NCBI GenBank assembly: GCA_026393975.1
Contig: JAPKZD010000007.1
Coordinates: 1 to 60,760, forward strand
Origin: Candidatus Aminicenantota bacterium
Lineage (GTDB): Bacteria; Acidobacteriota; Aminicenantia; Aminicenantales; Saccharicenantaceae
Length of the DNA stretch: 60,760 nucleotides
Reading direction: 5' to 3'
Shown here piece after piece: positions 35,798-44,592 of the stretch. Under the pieces are notes generated by a model. The model had not been told where the DNA came from and did not search any database. It worked only from the letters and a program-made list of their open reading frames with translations. The translations under genes were made by a program, and so were the position numbers. How positions within the stretch are numbered: position 1 is the first letter of the stretch; every line of letters starts with the position of its first letter.

Positions 35798-36726
35798 TGA
35801 AAAAAAGTCTGACCCTGGGCCTTTTCGCCCTGCTCGTCCTCACGCCGCTCGCCGCCCCGCCGCGGGCCCTCGCCGCGGTCGTTTTTCAGAAAGATATCCA
35901 CGTCGCTCCCGGCGAAATCCAGGACAAGATCTTCAGCCTGGGCGGCAACGTCCTCATCGAGGGCAAGGTCCGGGACGACGTCATGGTCATCGGCGGCTCC
36001 ATCACCATCAGCGGGGAAGCCGGAAAGTCCGTCGTCGGGATCGGGTCCCGGATCATCGTCAAATCCACGGCGGTCATCGGCAAAGATCTGGCCGCCCTTG
36101 GCGGAACGCTGGAGAAAGAGCCTGGATGCACCGTCGGCGGCGACACCCTCTACTTCCAGACCGCCGAGATCAGGGACAAGATCTTCAAGGACGGCCTCCT
36201 CTCCGGCGCCTTGTCCCTGTCGCTCATCCCGGTCATCGTCATCTTCAAGCTGGTCATCATCTTCCTCTGGCTCATGGCCGCATTCCTCGGCGCCGCACTG
36301 TTACCGAAGCCGCTAGCCTTGGCCGCCGGGGAGGTCCGTAAGTCCTTCTGGCCGGCCTTCGGCATCGGCTTCCTGGCCATCATCGTCTTTTCGGGCCTCG
36401 TCCTCTTCTCCGCCCTGCTGAGCTTCATCCTCATCGGCATCCCTATTCTTCTCGGGCTCGTCGCCGCGGGCTTCATCATCAAGGTGTTCGGCCGGATCGT
36501 CGTCTTCTATTTCCTTGGCGACAGCCTCCTCCGCACCCTCGGCTCCCGGAAAATCTCCGCGCTGGGGGCCGTTCTCGCCGGCCTCGCGCTCTTCAGTTTC
36601 GTCGGCTTCATCCCCGTCGTCGGATTCTTATTCGGCCTGGTCATGGACGCCGTGGGCTGGGGGATCGCCCTCCGGACGAAGTTCGGCACGCGGGAGAACT
36701 GGTTTCAGAAGAAGCCGGCCTGCTGA
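35794..36726 (+). CDS. Membrane protein with polymer-forming (bactofilin-like) domain
   Basis: A 310-residue protein. It has a signal peptide (SLTLGLFALLVLTPLAAPPR), then a beta-helical repeat region of about 110 residues (FSLGGNVLIEGKVRDDVMVI, ISGEAGKSVVGIGSRIIVK) like the polymer-forming cytoskeletal domain, here apparently on the outside. Four to five membrane segments follow (about 145-290). This fusion of an exported bactofilin-like coat with a transmembrane C-terminus occurs in several bacterial groups, without a known function. It is the last gene of the lolA-sigma-anti-sigma set and could be that switch's output or sensor. Confidence 0.8.
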   Translation: MMKKSLTLGLFALLVLTPLAAPPRALAAVVFQKDIHVAPGEIQDKIFSLGGNVLIEGKVRDDVMVIGGSITISGEAGKSVVGIGSRIIVKSTAVIGKDLAALGGTLEKEPGCTVGGDTLYFQTAEIRDKIFKDGLLSGALSLSLIPVIVIFKLVIIFLWLMAAFLGAALLPKPLALAAGEVRKSFWPAFGIGFLAIIVFSGLVLFSALLSFILIGIPILLGLVAAGFIIKVFGRIVVFYFLGDSLLRTLGSRKISALGAVLAGLALFSFVGFIPVVGFLFGLVMDAVGWGIALRTKFGTRENWFQKKPAC

Positions 36727-36742
36727 CGGACGACGGGCGGGC

Positions 36743-37300
36743 TCAGCGCTCCAGGATTTCTTTCTCTTTCGCCCCGGCCAGCTCCTCGATCTTTCCGACG
36801 GTCTCGTCGAGGAGTTTCTGGAGGTGTTCGAGGCCCAAAAATTTATCGTCCTCGGCGATTTCTTTTTCTTTCTCTAACTCCTCGATGAACTCCTTGGCCT
36901 CGCGGCGCATGTTGCGGAGGGCCGTCTTCTCCTCCTCGAGCATCCGGCCGATCTTTTTGGCGATCTCCCGGCGGCGCTCTTCGTCGAGGGGCGGGATGGG
37001 GACGCGGAGAACCTTGCCGTCGTTGAGCGGATTGAAGCCGAAGTCCGAGCTCCGGATGGCCTTGTCGAGGGGCTCGAGCATCGAGGGGTCGTAGGGCTGG
37101 ATGACGATCAGGGTCGGCTCGGGGACCTTGACGGTGGCCACTTGATTGACGGGCGTAGGGACGCCGTAGTAGCTGATCTTGATTTCCTCAAAAACGGTGA
37201 TATTGGCCCGTCCCGTCCGGAGCATTCCGAGGTTCTTCCGGAAATGCTCGGTCGAGGCCTTCATCTTCTTTTCCACGTCCTTCAGCACGTCTTTGACCAT
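36743..37300 (-). CDS. frr: Ribosome recycling factor
   Basis: RRF splits the post-termination ribosome with EF-G. The 185-residue length equals the E. coli protein. It shows the helix bundle pattern and the conserved LGMLRTGRANITVFEEI near the N-terminus and VPIPPLDEERRREIAKKI in the middle. ATG 37300 is chosen with a GAGAGGG run just upstream; a TTG five codons earlier is the alternative. It ends a leftward group with pyrH and tsf, an order common in bacteria, but a 360-base repeat-filled gap separates it from pyrH. Confidence 0.96.
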   Translation of the reverse strand: MVKDVLKDVEKKMKASTEHFRKNLGMLRTGRANITVFEEIKISYYGVPTPVNQVATVKVPEPTLIVIQPYDPSMLEPLDKAIRSSDFGFNPLNDGKVLRVPIPPLDEERRREIAKKIGRMLEEEKTALRNMRREAKEFIEELEKEKEIAEDDKFLGLEHLQKLLDETVGKIEELAGAKEKEILER

Positions 37301-37430
37301 CGCATCCCTCTCCAAATGGCAAATTCGCCGGGATTTACGAGCCCCCGGGGAGGCTTGAGAGATAGTTAAACACGACCCCCCGACCCTGTCAACCCCTCGA
37401 CCCCCGGCCTGGCAAGGCCGGGGCTTGTTA

Positions 37431-37482
37431 GGGGTTAACCCTGAGCCTATCCCGGGCTTCAGACCAGGGAAGCGAATGGGTC
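37431..37482 (-). repeat. Second dispersed hairpin repeat, copy between frr and pyrH
   Basis: Matches 24983-25034 inverted, at about 41 of 52 positions. The hairpin stem differs from the other copy on both sides. Upstream of it (37404-37426) lies another hairpin, ccccggcc-tggcaa-ggccgggg. Confidence 0.7.
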
Positions 37483-37514
37483 AACCCCTCGACCCCCCGG
37501 TCCTGCCGGCTTCG

Positions 37515-37593
37515 CCACCGGCTTTGCAGTGCCGGTGCTGGCAACCGGCAGCACTGCCACCGGCTTGGCAGTGCCGGTGCTGGAGACCGGCAA
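37515..37593 (+). repeat. GC-rich hairpin repeat, two tandem units (42-base period)
   Basis: Units at 37515-37551 and 37557-37593; the first is 36/37 identical to 32195-32231. Together with the preceding element they fill the 359-base gap between frr and pyrH, in which I see no gene. Confidence 0.75.
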
Positions 37594-37659
37594 GGGCGGT
37601 GGCAAGGCCGGGGCCCCGGCCGCTGTGGAAAACGAAGGACGCGGCGAGGGCGTCGGGGC

Positions 37660-38373
37660 CTAGTAGATGCGTGTGCCGATCGTCTCGCCCAGGACGGCCC
37701 GCATGATGTTGCCCCCTCTGCCCAGGGCGAAGACGAGGATGGGCAGGCCATTGTCCTTGCACAAGGAGATGGCCGTGGCGTCCATGGCCTTGAGGTTCTT
37801 CTTGAGGACGTCGATGTAGCGGATGGACTTGAACTTCTTGGCCGTCTTGTCGGTCATCGGGTCGGACGTGTACACGCCGTCGACCTTGGTCGCCTTGAGG
37901 ATGACCTCGGCCCCGATCTCCAGGGCCCTTTGGGCGGCGGCCGTGTCCGTCGTAAAGAAGGGACAACCGATGCCCGCCGAGAAGATGATGATCCGGCCCT
38001 TTTCGAGGTGGTAAATGACGCGCCGGCGGATGAACGGCTCGGCTACGGACTTGATCTCGATGGAGGAGACGTGGCGCGTGACGGCGCCGGCCTTGTCCAG
38101 GGCCGACTGAAGGGCGATCCCGTTGATAACCGTGGCCAGCATGCCCATCTGGTCGGCCGACGCCCGGTCGATACCGACATCCGTCCCACTGACGCCGCGG
38201 AAGATGTTCCCGCCGCCGATCATGACGGCGATGTCGACCCCGAGATCGTGGACTTCCTTGATCTCCCGGGCGATGGCCAGGGCCCGGTCGTAATGGATCC
38301 CCGAGGGAATGTCGCCGAGGAAGGATTCACCGGACAGCTTGAGGAGGATGCGCTTATAGGCCGGTTTAGACAT
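37660..38373 (-). CDS. pyrH: Uridylate kinase
   Basis: PyrH phosphorylates UMP to UDP in pyrimidine synthesis. It is a 237-residue amino-acid-kinase fold protein, the standard length. Conserved parts include [15 protein letters not shown] at the start, [11 protein letters not shown], the [20 protein letters not shown] stretch and the [18 protein letters not shown] region that closes the nucleotide site. It is encoded downstream of tsf, as in many bacteria. Confidence 0.96.
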   Translation of the reverse strand: MSKPAYKRILLKLSGESFLGDIPSGIHYDRALAIAREIKEVHDLGVDIAVMIGGGNIFRGVSGTDVGIDRASADQMGMLATVINGIALQSALDKAGAVTRHVSSIEIKSVAEPFIRRRVIYHLEKGRIIIFSAGIGCPFFTTDTAAAQRALEIGAEVILKATKVDGVYTSDPMTDKTAKKFKSIRYIDVLKKNLKAMDATAISLCKDNGLPILVFALGRGGNIMRAVLGETIGTRIY

Positions 38374-38413
38374 GGGCTTCGGGCCTTATTCTATACCCGT
38401 TCGGGCCCGGATT

Positions 38414-39010
38414 TCAATCCTGCCCGATCTCGTAGCGCGCGAAACGGCCGACTTTGATGTTCTCGCCCATCTTGGCGACGAGTTGGGCGATGAGGTCGCG
38501 GACCTTGATCTTATCCTCGCGGATGTAGGGCTGATCGAGGAGGCAGACCTCCTCGAAGAATTTGCCGAGCTTCCCCTGAACGATCTTCTCCATGATCTCG
38601 GGCGGCTTCTTCATGTCGCCGATTTGGGCCTTGATGATCTCCTTCTCCTTGGCGACGAGGTCCTCGGGGACGTCGCTCGAGGAGATGTAGCGCGGCTTGG
38701 CCGCCGCGATCTGCATGCCCAGCTCCTTGACCAACTCCTGGAACTCGCAGTTGCGGGCGACGAAGTCGGACTCGCAGTTGACCTCGATGAGAACGCCGAT
38801 CCGCCCGTTCATGTGGATGTAGGAGCCGACGAGCCCTTCTTTGGCGGCGCGGCTGGCCTTGGCCTCGGCGCGGGCGTGCCCTTTTTTCCTCAGGATCTCG
38901 ATCGCCTTGTCCATGTCGCAACCGCACTCGCTGAGGGCGCTCTTGCACTCCATCATGCCGATGCCGGTCCTCTCCCGGAGTTCCTTGACCTTGTCCGCCG
39001 TGATCTCCAT
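38414..39010 (-). CDS. tsf: Elongation factor Ts
   Basis: EF-Ts recycles EF-Tu by nucleotide exchange. The 198-residue protein is the short form of the family, as in Thermus and many other bacteria. It begins with the UBA-like domain (ADKVKELRERTGIGMMECKS) and has the core motif VLIEVNCESDFVARNCEFQE, followed by a single dimerisation-type domain. ATG 39010 has AGAGG five bases upstream and starts at the family's usual place; the open frame extends further back. It follows rpsB by 13 bases. Confidence 0.95.
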   Translation of the reverse strand: MEITADKVKELRERTGIGMMECKSALSECGCDMDKAIEILRKKGHARAEAKASRAAKEGLVGSYIHMNGRIGVLIEVNCESDFVARNCEFQELVKELGMQIAAAKPRYISSSDVPEDLVAKEKEIIKAQIGDMKKPPEIMEKIVQGKLGKFFEEVCLLDQPYIREDKIKVRDLIAQLVAKMGENIKVGRFARYEIGQD

Positions 39011-39023
39011 CGTGTCCTCTTTC

Positions 39024-39779
39024 TCAGTTGACCTCGGGAGTCTCTTCAACGGGTGGCGTTTCGTTCGTCTTCTCCGCGAGGAGCTCCTTGCTGATCCGAT
39101 TCTTCTTGCCCTCGATGATCGACTCGGCCGCCTTCGAAGCGAACAGCTCGATCGCCCGGACCGCGTCGTCGTTGCCGGGGATGGGGTAATTGATGTCCTC
39201 CGGGTCGCCGTTGGTGTCGACGACGGCCACGATGGGGATGTGCATCTTCCGGGCCTCGGCGATGGCGATCGTCTCCTTCGACGAATCGATGATGAAGATG
39301 GCCCCGGGCAACGTGTTCATAGTCTTCAGGCCGCCGAGGTTCTTTTGGAGCTTCCGGTAGACCTTCTCGAGCTTCGACTGCTCCTTCTTCGACTTGAGAT
39401 CCCAGCGGCCGTCTTCCTTCATCTCCTCGAGCTCCTTCAGCTTGTCGACACTGCCCCGGACGACAGCGAAGTTCGTCAGGAGCCCGCCGAGCCAGCGCTG
39501 GTTGACGTAGCTCGACTCGCATTTCAGGGCATAGTCGCGAACGATATCCTGGGCCTGTTTCTTGGTGCCGACGAAGAGGATCATCTTGCCTTCCTCGGCC
39601 ACGCCCCGGATGTAGTTCAGGGCTTCCTTGAAGTACTTGATCGTCTTCTGCAGATCGACGATGTAGATGCCGTTCCGCTGCCCGAAGATGTATTCTTTCA
39701 TTTTGGGGTTCCAGCGTTTCGTCTGGTGCCCAAAGTGAACACCCGCCTCCAACAGTTCTTTCATCGTGACAGAAACCAA
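39024..39779 (-). CDS. rpsB: 30S ribosomal protein S2
   Basis: S2 binds the small subunit's platform. It is 251 residues with [20 protein letters not shown] near the start and [20 protein letters not shown] and [20 protein letters not shown] later. The TTG at 39779 is selected: GGAGG lies six bases upstream, and the resulting [12 protein letters not shown] matches in length the start of other S2 proteins, whereas the ATG at 39764 is 21 bases from the SD sequence. It is the third gene of a rplM-rpsI-rpsB-tsf operon. Confidence 0.96.
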   Translation of the reverse strand: MVSVTMKELLEAGVHFGHQTKRWNPKMKEYIFGQRNGIYIVDLQKTIKYFKEALNYIRGVAEEGKMILFVGTKKQAQDIVRDYALKCESSYVNQRWLGGLLTNFAVVRGSVDKLKELEEMKEDGRWDLKSKKEQSKLEKVYRKLQKNLGGLKTMNTLPGAIFIIDSSKETIAIAEARKMHIPIVAVVDTNGDPEDINYPIPGNDDAVRAIELFASKAAESIIEGKKNRISKELLAEKTNETPPVEETPEVN

Positions 39780-39794
39780 CTCGATCCTCCCCTC

Positions 39795-40199
39795 TTAGCG
39801 CTTGTGGTACTGAGGAGCCTTGCGGGCGCCCAGCAATCCGTATTTCTTCCGCTCTTTGACCCGCGCGTCCCGCGTCAGCAGGCTGGCCTTCTTGAGCACG
39901 GGCTTGAGCTCCCGGTTGAACTCGACCAGGGCCCGGGCGATCCCGAGCCGGATGGCTTCGGCCTGCCCCTTGGCCCCGCCGCCGCTGACCCGCAGGAAGA
40001 TGTCGAACTTGTCCTCCGTCTCCGTGAGGAGGAGCGGCTGGCGGATGATGACCTTGTAGGCGTCCAGACGGAAATATTCACTGTAAGGCCGCGGCCTCTT
40101 GTTGACGAACAGCGTGATGTCGCCCTTGCCCGAACGCAGGAAGACCCGGGCGATGGACGATTTCCTTTTACCCGTTCCGTAGTATTGGATCAGACTCAA
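39795..40199 (-). CDS. rpsI: 30S ribosomal protein S9
   Basis: A 134-residue protein with the S9 start [19 protein letters not shown], the central [20 protein letters not shown] and the conserved C-terminal [16 protein letters not shown] tail, whose last Arg reaches the P-site tRNA. TTG 40199 is the start, with GGAGG four bases upstream. It follows rplM with an eight-base gap, the normal rplM-rpsI pairing. Confidence 0.96.
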   Translation of the reverse strand: MSLIQYYGTGKRKSSIARVFLRSGKGDITLFVNKRPRPYSEYFRLDAYKVIIRQPLLLTETEDKFDIFLRVSGGGAKGQAEAIRLGIARALVEFNRELKPVLKKASLLTRDARVKERKKYGLLGARKAPQYHKR

Positions 40200-40207
40200 G
40201 GTGCCTC

Positions 40208-40636
40208 CTAAAACTTGTATTCCTGGGGGTTCTGGGCTTCGTGGGGGTGGGAGGGTCCACGGTAGACCTTGAGCTTCTTGTACAGGGCCCGGCCGAGCTT
40301 TCCCTTCGGGATCATGCCCCAGACGGCCTTCTTGATGACCTCTTCCGGCTTCCTTTCGAGGAGGTCCTTGAGCGTCTCCTCCTTGATTCCGCCGGGATAG
40401 AGGGAGTGGGTGTAGTATTTCTTCTGGTCGAGCTTGCGGCCGGTGACCTTGATCTTCTCGGCGTTAACGATGACGACGAAGTCCCCCGTGTCCAGATGGC
40501 TTGTGAACTGGGGTTTCCTCTTGCCGCGGATCAGGTCGGCGACCTCGGTGGCCATGCGCCCGAGGATCCGGCCCTCGGCGTTGATCAGCCACCACTTCTG
40601 TTCGATGTCATCCTTTTTTGGAATAAAGGTCCTCAT
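40208..40636 (-). CDS. rplM: 50S ribosomal protein L13
   Basis: A 142-residue protein, the usual length of L13. Conserved parts are [60 protein letters not shown] and the [19 protein letters not shown] stretch. It is the first gene of the leftward ribosomal operon and is preceded by a near-consensus promoter. Confidence 0.97.
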   Translation of the reverse strand: MRTFIPKKDDIEQKWWLINAEGRILGRMATEVADLIRGKRKPQFTSHLDTGDFVVIVNAEKIKVTGRKLDQKKYYTHSLYPGGIKEETLKDLLERKPEEVIKKAVWGMIPKGKLGRALYKKLKVYRGPSHPHEAQNPQEYKF

Positions 40637-40674
40637 GAGCTTCTAACCTTAAAACAGAAATAGATAGATGGACT

Positions 40675-40703
40675 AAAATACTAAATCCGCAGGAAATTGT
40701 CAA
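40675..40703 (-). promoter_or_regulatory. Promoter of the rplM-rpsI-rpsB-tsf operon
   Basis: On the reverse strand, TTGACA (40698-40703), a 17-base spacer and TATTTT (40675-40680), with a leader of about 32 bases before rplM. Confidence 0.7.
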
Positions 40704-40737
40704 CTTGCGCCCCGGGCCGGGCGGCGGAAGGCCCCCC

Positions 40738-41739
40738 TCAGGCGCTTTTCTTCAGCTCTTCCTCGAGTTTCTTCCGTTCGGCCGCCCTCTTGCGCAGCTC
40801 CTGGAATTTCTCGAGGTAGCGGTCGCCCTCGGCGTTATAACGGGCTTCTTTCTCCGGCTCGAGCTTGGCCAGAACGGCCTTGTAGAGAGGGCCCATCCAG
40901 GCGTAAGGCTCGGGGTAGTTCGGGTCGAGATCGATGGCCTTCTGGATGGCCTCGAGGGCGGCCTGGGCCTGCTTCATCCTCTCTTGGACGGGCAGGAACT
41001 GGAAGCGGAAGGACCGCGACCAGCGGTTGACACCCAGGGCCAGCCAGGCCTCGGCGGAATTCGGCGTGAGGCTGATCCTCTTCTCCCAGAACTCGGCGGC
41101 CCGCTCGTAGGATTTCAGGAGCTCCTCGGGGCCGCCGGGGACTTCCTGGAGATAGGTCGCCATGTAGGCGTAGCCCTGGGGATTTTCGGGGTCGGTCTCG
41201 ATCCGACGCAGGTACATGGACTCGGCCTTCTTGGCGATCTCCTTGTTGTCGCTCGAATAGCGCTTATAGAACTCAGCCACGACGTAGTAGTTGCTCATGT
41301 TCTCGGGCTGGAGCTCGATGATCCGGAGGTAGAGCTTCTCGGCCTCCGGGAACTTCTTGAGCTTATCGTACATGTCGCCGAGGGAATAGATGACGTCCTT
41401 GTTGTTGGGCTCGATCTCCAGGGCCTTCGTCAGGGCATCGAGGGTCTTCTTCTCGAGTTCCTTGTTGATCTGCGAGTCCACGCCCGGCTTGTAGAGCTGT
41501 TTGTAGCTCTCGCCGAGGAAGCGGAACGCCTGGGTCATGTTGGAGTTGTATTTGAGCGTCGCCTCGTACTCGGTGATCGCCTTCCGGTACTGGTTCTCCC
41601 GGAAAAAGCTGTTGGCCCTGCCGAAATGGTAGTTGGCGGCAAGCTTGGAATAGCTGATGTTCTGACAGGCCGTGAAGGCGAAAATCACCGCGAGCACGGC
41701 CGCGGCAAGGATCAATCTTTGGGTCGTCTTTCGAGACAT
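40738..41739 (-). CDS. TPR repeat lipoprotein
   Basis: A 333-residue lipoprotein. The signal peptide ends Phe-Thr-Ala-Cys (Cys25). The mature part is a chain of about six to seven tetratricopeptide repeats (RKAITEYEATLKYNSNMTQA, DALTKALEIEPNNKDVIYSL, EKLYLRIIELQPENMSNYYV), ending in a Lys/Glu-rich helix. TPR lipoproteins act as scaffolds, for example in outer-membrane assembly; no specific partner is visible here. A strong SD (AAGGAGG) lies five bases ahead of the ATG, and a good promoter lies upstream. Confidence 0.86.
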   Translation of the reverse strand: MSRKTTQRLILAAAVLAVIFAFTACQNISYSKLAANYHFGRANSFFRENQYRKAITEYEATLKYNSNMTQAFRFLGESYKQLYKPGVDSQINKELEKKTLDALTKALEIEPNNKDVIYSLGDMYDKLKKFPEAEKLYLRIIELQPENMSNYYVVAEFYKRYSSDNKEIAKKAESMYLRRIETDPENPQGYAYMATYLQEVPGGPEELLKSYERAAEFWEKRISLTPNSAEAWLALGVNRWSRSFRFQFLPVQERMKQAQAALEAIQKAIDLDPNYPEPYAWMGPLYKAVLAKLEPEKEARYNAEGDRYLEKFQELRKRAAERKKLEEELKKSA

Positions 41740-41789
41740 CCTGACCTCCTTATAGTCAATAGCTCACTGCGGAGAAAGACAAGACCTCA

Positions 41790-41818
41790 TTTATAAACGA
41801 AGCCTCCTCCAAAGTCAA
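41790..41818 (-). promoter_or_regulatory. Promoter of the TPR lipoprotein gene
   Basis: On the reverse strand, TTGACT (41813-41818), a 17-base spacer and TATAAA (41790-41795), about 50 bases before the start codon. Confidence 0.7.
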
Positions 41819-41853
41819 GGAAAAACGGCCTGTCCGGGGGTTTCCCAGGGGCG

Positions 41854-43170
41854 TCAGCTCGTCCGGACGATCAAGCGGAGCGGGGTGCCGACAAAGCCGA
41901 ACGCCTCCCGCAGGGAATCGAGAAAGAATTTCTCGTAGGTCGGCGAAAGCGGGCCCCGGGAGCCCAGGAAGAGGATGAACGTCGGCGGGCAAACGCCTTT
42001 CTGGGTCATGTACCGGAGCTTGGCCCTGGCCCCGCTCTTCAAGCGCGGCGGGTGGACGTCGGTCGTCCGGGCCAGGAACGTGTTGAGCTTCGACGTCTCG
42101 ACCCGGGTCGAAGCGCTTTTGAAGACCTGTTCGGCCGTGTCCAGGATCTTCACGACCCGCTGCCCGGTCCGGGCCGAGAGGAAGAGGAGCGGCGCGTAGC
42201 TGACGAAGCCGAGCTTCCGGAAGACGCGGGTGCGCACGGCCTCGGGCCGGACGGCATCCTTATCGACGAGGTCCCACTTGTTGAGGGCGAGGATGAGGGG
42301 CCGGCCGGATTCGAGGGCCAGCTGGGCGATTCGGGCGTCCTGCCGGGTGGGGAACTCCTGGACGTCGAGGATGAGGCAGACGACGTCCGCCAGGCGGATG
42401 TTCGATTTCGCCCGGAGGATCCCGGCTTTCTCCCGGCTGTCTTCCGCGCCCGCGAGCTTGCGGATCCCGGCGGTGTCCACCAGGCAGAACGGCTTCCCGT
42501 CGCGGAGAAGGAGCGTGTCGGTGCTGTCCCGCGTCGTCCCGGGGATCTCGCTGACGATGAGGCGTTCCTCGCCGGCCAGCCGGTTGACCAGGGAGGATTT
42601 GCCGACGTTGGTCCGGCCGACGATGGCGATACGGAGGGGCGCCCGCTCGTCCCGCTCCGGTTCGGCCGCCGGCAGGGCGGCGACGATGGCTTCCTCGAGC
42701 AGGCCGACGTTGAGCTTGTGCTCCGCGGAGATGAAACAGATGTCCTTTTCCCCCAGCCGATAATACTCGGCCGTCATCGATTCTTCCTGGACCTGGGAAT
42801 CGACCTTGTTGACGACGAGAAGGATCGGGAGGCCGCGTTTTTTCAGGGAGATGAAGAGTTCTTTCTCGATCGGAGCGACATCCCGTTTGCCGTCGAGGAC
42901 GAACAGGACGAGGTCGGCCGCAGCCGCCTCCTCGAGGGCTTTTTCGCGGACCTTGTCGCTCAGGGGCTCGTCGGCGACGCCGAAGAGTCCACCCGTGTCG
43001 ACGAGGACGAACCTCCTGTCCTCGAGGACGCAGGTGGCCGAGAGGCTGTCCCGGGTCATGCCCGGGTCCGTGTGGACGAGGGCTTTCCGTTGTCCCAGGA
43101 TCCGGTTGAAAAGAGTGGACTTGCCGACGTTGGGAAAGCCGACGATGACCACCCGGGGGAGCTTCTTCAT
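41854..43170 (-). CDS. der: Ribosome biogenesis GTPase Der (EngA)
   Basis: Der has two GTPase domains in tandem and helps mature the 50S subunit. The first domain shows VIVGFPNVGKSTLFN, DPGMTRDS, VDTGGLFG and NKVDSQ; the second shows AIVGRTNVGKSSLVN, IPGTTRDSTDT, DTAGIRK and NKWDLVD. The C-terminal KH-like domain follows. The 438-residue length is normal. It lies 12 bases downstream of a GerMN gene in a leftward group. Confidence 0.96.
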   Translation of the reverse strand: MKKLPRVVIVGFPNVGKSTLFNRILGQRKALVHTDPGMTRDSLSATCVLEDRRFVLVDTGGLFGVADEPLSDKVREKALEEAAAADLVLFVLDGKRDVAPIEKELFISLKKRGLPILLVVNKVDSQVQEESMTAEYYRLGEKDICFISAEHKLNVGLLEEAIVAALPAAEPERDERAPLRIAIVGRTNVGKSSLVNRLAGEERLIVSEIPGTTRDSTDTLLLRDGKPFCLVDTAGIRKLAGAEDSREKAGILRAKSNIRLADVVCLILDVQEFPTRQDARIAQLALESGRPLILALNKWDLVDKDAVRPEAVRTRVFRKLGFVSYAPLLFLSARTGQRVVKILDTAEQVFKSASTRVETSKLNTFLARTTDVHPPRLKSGARAKLRYMTQKGVCPPTFILFLGSRGPLSPTYEKFFLDSLREAFGFVGTPLRLIVRTS

Positions 43171-43182
43171 GGCCGGACCGGG

Positions 43183-43782
43183 CTATCTCGCGACCAGGGA
43201 ATAATCGGGGAGGAAGGCCCGGGTCAGGTCGACATGCCCGCCGAGGGTCTCCTTCTCCGCTCCCTCGACGAGAATGACGACTTTCTTGACCGCCTTGAAA
43301 TTGAAGGCTAGGGTGTTGACGACGGCGTAGACCGCCGCAAGTTCCATGGTCGAGCCGTATGAGAATTTTTCCGCGATGTCCCGGCTGAAATCGACGGTGG
43401 CGACGCCGTTCTTGCCGATAAAGACCTGGCGCACCTTGGTCTGGGGAGGCAGCGGGGAGACATATTTCCCGTCCGAGCCCTTGATGAGCTCGGCCAGGGC
43501 CCGCTCCGCCTCCTCGGCGTCCGTCGGGCCGGCGACGATCTGACGCGTTTCCCGGTGGAGGAAGTCGTCATCGTCGTCGAGGAAGAAGAGCGTCACCGTC
43601 TTGGCTTCGGCGGGTTCCCCCGCGACGGCCGGCGTCTTGGGGATGTTGGCGTCGACGAAGCGCTTGGCCTTCTCCCGACCCCCGCCAATAAAAAAGATGA
43701 TGACGAGGACGAGGAGGACGACGGACAGGACGCCCAGGACGAGCGCCGGTTTCGGTTTCTTGGCTTTCTTGCGGTTGGCCAT
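43183..43782 (-). CDS. GerMN domain protein
   Basis: A 199-residue membrane-anchored protein. A basic N-terminus is followed by a membrane segment (ALVLGVLSVVLLVLVIIFFI) and, after a linker, a GerMN domain (KTVTLFFLDDDDDFLHRETR, VRQVFIGKNGVATVDFSRDI, ELAAVYAVVNTLAFNFKAVK). GerMN domains occur in spore germination protein GerM and in LpqB, and are thought to bind cell-wall or peptide ligands. It lies between an amidase gene and der, with very short gaps, so a cell-wall role in one operon is plausible. Confidence 0.88.
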   Translation of the reverse strand: MANRKKAKKPKPALVLGVLSVVLLVLVIIFFIGGGREKAKRFVDANIPKTPAVAGEPAEAKTVTLFFLDDDDDFLHRETRQIVAGPTDAEEAERALAELIKGSDGKYVSPLPPQTKVRQVFIGKNGVATVDFSRDIAEKFSYGSTMELAAVYAVVNTLAFNFKAVKKVVILVEGAEKETLGGHVDLTRAFLPDYSLVAR

Positions 43783-43788
43783 GGGCTC

Positions 43789-44583
43789 CTACTTGGGCAT
43801 CCGGAGGTAGCGGGCGAGCCCACGGTAGATCGCCTCGGCGACCTTGGCCTGGAAATCCTCGGAGGCCAGCTTCTGTTCTTCCTCCGGGTTGGAAATAAAG
43901 GCGGCCTCGACGAGGATGGCCGGGCAGGCGACGCCGGCCAGGATCTTGAATGGGGCCTGCTTGATGCCCCGGTTCCGCGTCCCGAGGAGGGCGTCAAGCT
44001 CGCCCTGGACGAGCTCGGCCAGCTGGCCGCTCTCCTTGATGTAGGCCGTCTGGGCCATGTCCCAGAGGATCATCATCAGGTCGTCATCCGACGATGGGTC
44101 GATGCGGCTCTGGAGCGCGGAGGAGTTGTTCTCGAGGTAAGCCAGCCGGCGCGTCTCCTCGTCGGTCGCATTAAGACTGAGGAAGAACGTCTCCGAACCG
44201 GCCGCCTTTTTCTGGACGGCCCCGTTGGCGTGGATGCTGATGAACAGGCCGGCCTTGCGGTTGTTGGCGATGGCCGACCGGTTCTCGACCGAAACATCCA
44301 CGTCTTTTTCGCGCGTCAAGACGACCTCGAAGCCCATGTTCCGCTCGACGAGGGCCTTCAGTTTGAGGCTGATGGCTAGGGTGATGTCCTTCTCGAGGTT
44401 CCCGAATTTGCCCTTGGCCCCGGTTTCCATCCCGCCGTGGCCGGGATCGATGACCATGGTCTGGATCCGCTGTCCCTGCCCAGCCGGGGCCTGGCCGGAG
44501 ACGGGGCAGACGACCAGGGCGGCGAGGAGGGCGGCGGCGAGGGCCGCGCCCCGGGCTGTCCGGTCTATCGGGTCTCTTTTCAC
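43789..44583 (-). CDS. N-acetylmuramoyl-L-alanine amidase (Amidase_3)
   Basis: A zinc amidase that cuts peptides from the peptidoglycan glycan chain. It has a signal peptide (GAALAAALLAALVVCPVSGQ), then the Amidase_3 domain with the zinc ligands: His in MVIDPGHGGMETGAKG, Glu in VVLTREKD-like strand area, His in FISIHANGA, and catalytic Glu in AILVEAAFISNPEEE. At 264 residues it is close to AmiA-like enzymes without a targeting domain. The start codon lies nine bases downstream of the tmRNA gene, so read-through from the tmRNA promoter may drive the amidase-GerMN-der group. Confidence 0.92.
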   Translation of the reverse strand: MKRDPIDRTARGAALAAALLAALVVCPVSGQAPAGQGQRIQTMVIDPGHGGMETGAKGKFGNLEKDITLAISLKLKALVERNMGFEVVLTREKDVDVSVENRSAIANNRKAGLFISIHANGAVQKKAAGSETFFLSLNATDEETRRLAYLENNSSALQSRIDPSSDDDLMMILWDMAQTAYIKESGQLAELVQGELDALLGTRNRGIKQAPFKILAGVACPAILVEAAFISNPEEEQKLASEDFQAKVAEAIYRGLARYLRMPK

Positions 44584-44592
44584 GTTCGGGTC

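Noticed and set aside
37515-37593. Possible CRISPR array
   Set aside because: Only two tandem units with five-base gaps, each self-complementary; no spacers of suitable length and no cas genes.
37425-37751. Open frames between frr and pyrH
   Set aside because: They read through GC-rich hairpin repeats with Pro/Arg-rich products.
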